A stretch of DNA of 64,000 nucleotides from Ilex aquifolium (taxonomy: Eukaryota > Streptophyta > Magnoliopsida > Aquifoliales > Aquifoliaceae). The stretch covers positions 578,501-642,500 of the forward strand of contig OX637395.1 in the NCBI GenBank assembly GCA_951799425.1. The letters are read 5' to 3'. The translations under genes and the position numbers were made by a program. Below the pieces are notes generated by a model, which searched no databases, was not told where the DNA came from, and saw only the letters and a program-made list of their open reading frames with translations. Shown in pieces: positions 61,101 through 64,000 of this stretch (the stretch's first letter is position 1; every line of letters begins with the position of its first letter).

Positions 61101-61557
61101 CCGAAACAAACGTCGGGTTTGCGGCCAATGTAGCCACAAATGGGCTAATTCGGACCTTAGCCGTCGATGTTACACTCAAAAGTGCCATTCCAAAACCTCC
61201 ATTTTGTAGATAATTACCTTGAAATTCCTCCGGTATTGCCTGCGAATCAATATAACTTCGAAAAACAGAGAGCCATTTGTATTTTGAAGTCCTCAGAGCT
61301 AAATCTTTGAAGTTCTGTAAAATTGAAACTAAGACCGAAAAGGGTTTGATGGGTAAGCTGTATTTTTCCCATTCTGAATTGAGTTTTTGGGGATTTGAAT
61401 AAGGAGTATATGCAACAGAGATTGAAGAGATTTTGTGTTTCTTGGAATATCTGAATTTGAAAAAGGAGAAAGTATGGTTATTCAAGTATTTGATGCCAGG
61501 GTTAGAGAGGTTAAATTTGAAAGCTCTGTATGATGGATTTATAACAACAGAGTCCAT
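58144..61557 (-). CDS. DUF212 / acid phosphatase-vanadium haloperoxidase-related membrane protein
   Basis: Two exons (61557-60844 and 58305-58144), phase 0, give 291 residues. A basic, Ser/Asn-rich N-terminal region (about 1-115) could target the protein to an organelle. Hydrophobic segments follow, then the conserved core: ACGGMPSSHSALCTALTTSV (about residues 180-200), which resembles the phosphatase SGSH motif, and MYDAIGVRRHAGMQAE. Exon 2 continues VLNMIVEDLFQGHPISQRKL, LKELLGHTPSQVLAGALLG and a final membrane segment. I recall At3g61770 as the Arabidopsis match. The reaction is not established. The 2.5-kb intron carries an internal duplication. Confidence 0.93.
58441..59080. repeat. Imperfect tandem duplication inside the DUF212-gene intron
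   Basis: Copy 1 (about 58441-58712) and copy 2 (about 58757-59080) share the ordered blocks CAAGCAAGAGAA, GACTGGTTTA, TGAAATATGTTGCATCAGGCA, AATTTCCATCA and AGTTGAAAGTTGAAACTCTT. Copy 2 holds an extra piece of about 40-50 bp. Confidence 0.75.
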
Positions 61558-62166
61558 GAAAAAGCAGCTCTGAGTTTGAGCTCAGACTGCATCAAAACAG
61601 AGGAAGAAGACAGAGAGAGCGACAAGTTAGGGAGGCTTTGAAGGTTTTTTTTTTATTTGGAGCACTCTAGATTGGTGAGTTTGCCCAGTTTATATAGGAT
61701 ATGACATTTGGGGTGGTGACAGTGCGCTTTATATCAGCAAATTATATCGAAGATGCCATTTTGACACTTCATTGCAAAAGGAATATGCTTTATAAGCTCA
61801 GTACTCCTGCCACGTATTATTTTTTTGAGCAACTCCATTTTTATTCAGCAAAATAATTATTCAAAATATATTTAAATATTATATTATTTATTTTAGTTAG
61901 TTATTTTTTTAAATTCACTTCAATCACGCTCTCTATTTTAACTAACTTTCAATAATATAATTCAAAAATATCACGTGGCTTAACATGTAAGCTATATAAT
62001 GATGACGGAGCATGATAACGTGTCGTGTCATGTCATCAAATTTTCAAATTTTAAATTTTACAACGGTCATATTTTTGAAAATGTATAAATAGAACCTCCA
62101 TTTTCTCATTGTCATATATCTCAAATTTATTTTATTGGCATTGCACTCATACATTGTTTATTTGTT
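61558..62166. other. DUF212 gene leader and Harbinger 5' part
   Basis: 61558-61660 is probably the leader and promoter of the DUF212 gene. From about 61828 (GAGCAACTCCATTTTTATTC) the sequence resembles the 5' end and untranslated leader of a Harbinger element. A possible TATA, TATAAATA, is at about 62083. Confidence 0.45.
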
Positions 62167-63180
62167 ATGGCTCGTGATGGTAAATTGAAAATGATTATTA
62201 ATGATTCTGACTCTGATGATGAGTTGGAGATGTTAGCGGCTGCTACTAAGGCAATGGAAAAACTTAATACCGAGAATAACTCTGCAATACGCCATGGTTC
62301 TATTCAAGGTCATTCTGTTATTTTGCGCAATCGAGTTGAAGGGCATAAGAGATTTTATCGCGATTATTTTGCTAAATTTCCTACCTATCCCTCAAATTTA
62401 TTTCGGAGGAGGTTTTGAATGAATTGATCTTTTTTTGTTCGTATTCTGTCCATGGTGGAAGTTTATGATCTATATTATATCCCAAAAATGGATGTTCTTG
62501 GGAATATTTGTTTGTCTTCCCTTCAAAAGATGATTGCCGCTATAAGAATGCTTGCCTATGGAGTTGCAACAGATGTTGTTGATGATTATGTGAGAATCGG
62601 CGAAAGCACCACAATAGAAAGTCTGCAAAGATTTGTATTGGCCATAGTAGCAATTTATTCTGATGAGTATCTCAGGTCACCAAACAGCGCAAAAACATTG
62701 CTAGATTATTGGCAATCAGTGAGAGACATGAGTTTCCTGGAATGCTAGGTAACATTAACTGCATGCATTGTCCACCAGCATAGAAAGGTATGTACTCTGG
62801 TCACATCCATGAACCAACAATTATTTTAGAGGTGGTGGCTTCATACGATCTATGAATTTGACATGCCTTTTTTGGGTTACTTGGATCCCACAATAATATA
62901 AATGTGCTAAAACACTATTCTGTTTTTACTTTTCTTTTGGAATGTAGGGCTCCTCCGGTCAATTATTCTGTCAATGGAAACGATTATACTATATGATATT
63001 ATCTTACTGATGGTATATATACAAAGTGGGTCACGTTTGTCAAAACAATTTCATCTCCAAGAGATAATAAGTAAATACATTTTGCACAAGCTCAAGAGTC
63101 AGCCATAAAGGATGTTGAGAGAGCTTTTAGAGTGCTCTAAGCACAATTTGCTATAGTTCGTGGACTAATACGTTTCTGAA
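62167..63180 (+). pseudogene. PIF/Harbinger transposase (ALP1/HARBI1-like), decayed
   Basis: The first frame (62167-62418) reads MARDGKLKMIINDSDSDDEL and ends near KFPTYPSNLFRRRF. The second (62452-62748) holds the family's helix-rich block: SSLQKMIAAIRMLAYGVATD and DDYVRIGESTTIESLQRFV. Downstream pieces still match the nuclease region in order: NCMHCPPAWKGMYSGHIHEP-like (about 62755-62815), APPVNYSVNGNDYT (about 62950), KWVTFVKTI (about 63025) and AQAQESAIKDVERAFRVL (about 63090-63140). Stops and frame changes break it several times, and the stretch between the GHIHEP-like and APPVNYS blocks is degraded. The right end is cut off near a Helitron terminus at 63203. It is inactive. Confidence 0.85.
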
Positions 63181-63202
63181 AACTTGAAGTACTTTAAGGA
63201 TA

Positions 63203-63235
63203 CTAGTTGATGCACACGTGCGTTGCACGTGTACC
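63203..63235 (-). mobile_element. Helitron 3' terminus, minus strand
   Basis: Read on the minus strand, the hairpin ACACGTGCAACGCACGTGT is followed by GCATCAA and CTAG, then T. This is the standard hairpin + CTRR + host T of Helitron 3' ends. The element would extend rightward to at least part of 63.2-64 kb; the 5' TC end is not identified. Confidence 0.6.
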
Positions 63236-64000
63236 ATTTTAGGAATAAAATATATAAACTAATGTCATGGATCAGTTTAATGCACATCTGTAGTACACTT
63301 TGATGTGTGATTAGTCAAGAATCAATTTTTTAAAGAAAATCCCAAAAGCCATCAATTAAATTAAAATTAAATAGTCTTTTGTGAAATACATTATTCTCCA
63401 TTTTTTGTTTATTATTATATAGTGCAATGCAACTTCGCTAACAGTAATCATGATGATTGTCTCTAACACTTCAAAGTTTAAAAATGTGATAATGAAAAGA
63501 GAACCATCTCATGCTACTTTCACTCTACAAAACACATGAGAATAATTGTATCAAGGAAGCTAACACTTGATTGCACGAGGAAAAAGATCCTTAACAAAGC
63601 GTACACAATAGAGGTCCCATGTTGCTCTTTTAAAACTTCTTCCCAAATTCATATCCATTGCTCCTCCCCCTTAAAAAACTATTATTGTTCTCTTTCATAA
63701 TATAACAGATTCTACCATCTAATTGCACACTCAATTCCTCTTTGCACCACATTGTCTTCAACGCACAAAAAGATACAAGGAAAAGAATAGGAAACAGGTC
63801 ACACCACAAGGCAAGCACCTGAATGGTAAGAACATGAAATTAAAATCGAATAGAGGGGTGAAGTAACGGATATTATAAACGGCAAAGAAAAATAAGAAAC
63901 CAAAGGCTCTCCAAAACAGCCATTAGGTTAGGTTAGTCCTTTGCTCCATGAAAATACAGCAACTATAAACCACCATCATCTAAAAACCAAAACTCAAACA
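63236..64000. other. Right flank, no gene seen
   Basis: AT-rich with no convincing open frame or domain. Part of it may be the body of the Helitron ending at 63203. Confidence 0.4.

Noticed and set aside
1-64000. CRISPR array, bacterial operon or phage-like defence system
   Set aside because: No spaced repeats of that type and no bacterial genes. Introns and all gene families indicate plant nuclear DNA.

Overview
This is nuclear DNA from a flowering plant, almost certainly a eudicot. It is gene-sparse and AT-rich, has GT-AG introns, and is full of plant transposons (hAT, Harbinger, Helitron, SINE, a Ty3/gypsy-type LTR element). Every recognisable protein is plant-specific or has a close plant form. 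I cannot name the species.

Nine host genes can be read. From left to right they are: exportin-2/CAS (-, one coding exon, 4979-7897); a MYC-type bHLH factor of the AIB/JAM class (+, 13386-15182); a four-exon gene (-, 18407-21699) that joins a DEK_C + PC4 transcription coactivator (KELP-like) to a copia-gag-like domain with a CCHC zinc knuckle; a nepenthesin-type aspartic protease (+, 27068-28534); a SINA-type RING E3 ligase (+, 40322-43193, three exons); a large plastid-targeted EMB1703-like protein (+, 45781-50953, five exons); a LEA_2/NHL-type membrane protein (-, 52816-53439); a type II phosphatidylinositol 4-kinase gamma (-, 54690-57142, two exons); and a DUF212/acid phosphatase-related membrane protein (-, 58144-61557, two exons with a 2.5 kb intron). 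From memory, these genes match two duplicated Arabidopsis segments, At2g46500-46520 and At3g61770-61820. The window would then keep the gene order that existed before Arabidopsis lost one copy of each pair. The genes do not form an operon-like unit or one pathway.

The spaces between genes are mostly transposon graveyards. Elements with defined ends are: Harbinger-like MITEs at 1266-1980 and 44540-44926; hAT MITEs at 2043-2323, 4550-4928 and 38600-39320; a 3.5 kb hAT element with a decayed transposase at 34065-37580; a tRNA-type SINE with target-site duplication at 9915-10033 and an Au-type SINE near 11031-11178; Helitron termini at 24.0-24.6 kb and 63.2 kb; a Mutator-like foldback at 25035-25485; a young LTR element without genes at 30258-33127; a TIR element at 43774-45631 that carries the second Harbinger MITE; and a decayed Harbinger transposase at 62167-63180. 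Two C/A-rich minisatellite tracts (22983-23930 and 44950-45290) give long but meaningless open frames.

The most interesting object is the DEK_C-PC4-gag-zinc knuckle gene. It is a structurally intact host gene in which a retrotransposon capsid-type domain has been added to a single-stranded-DNA-binding transcription coactivator.
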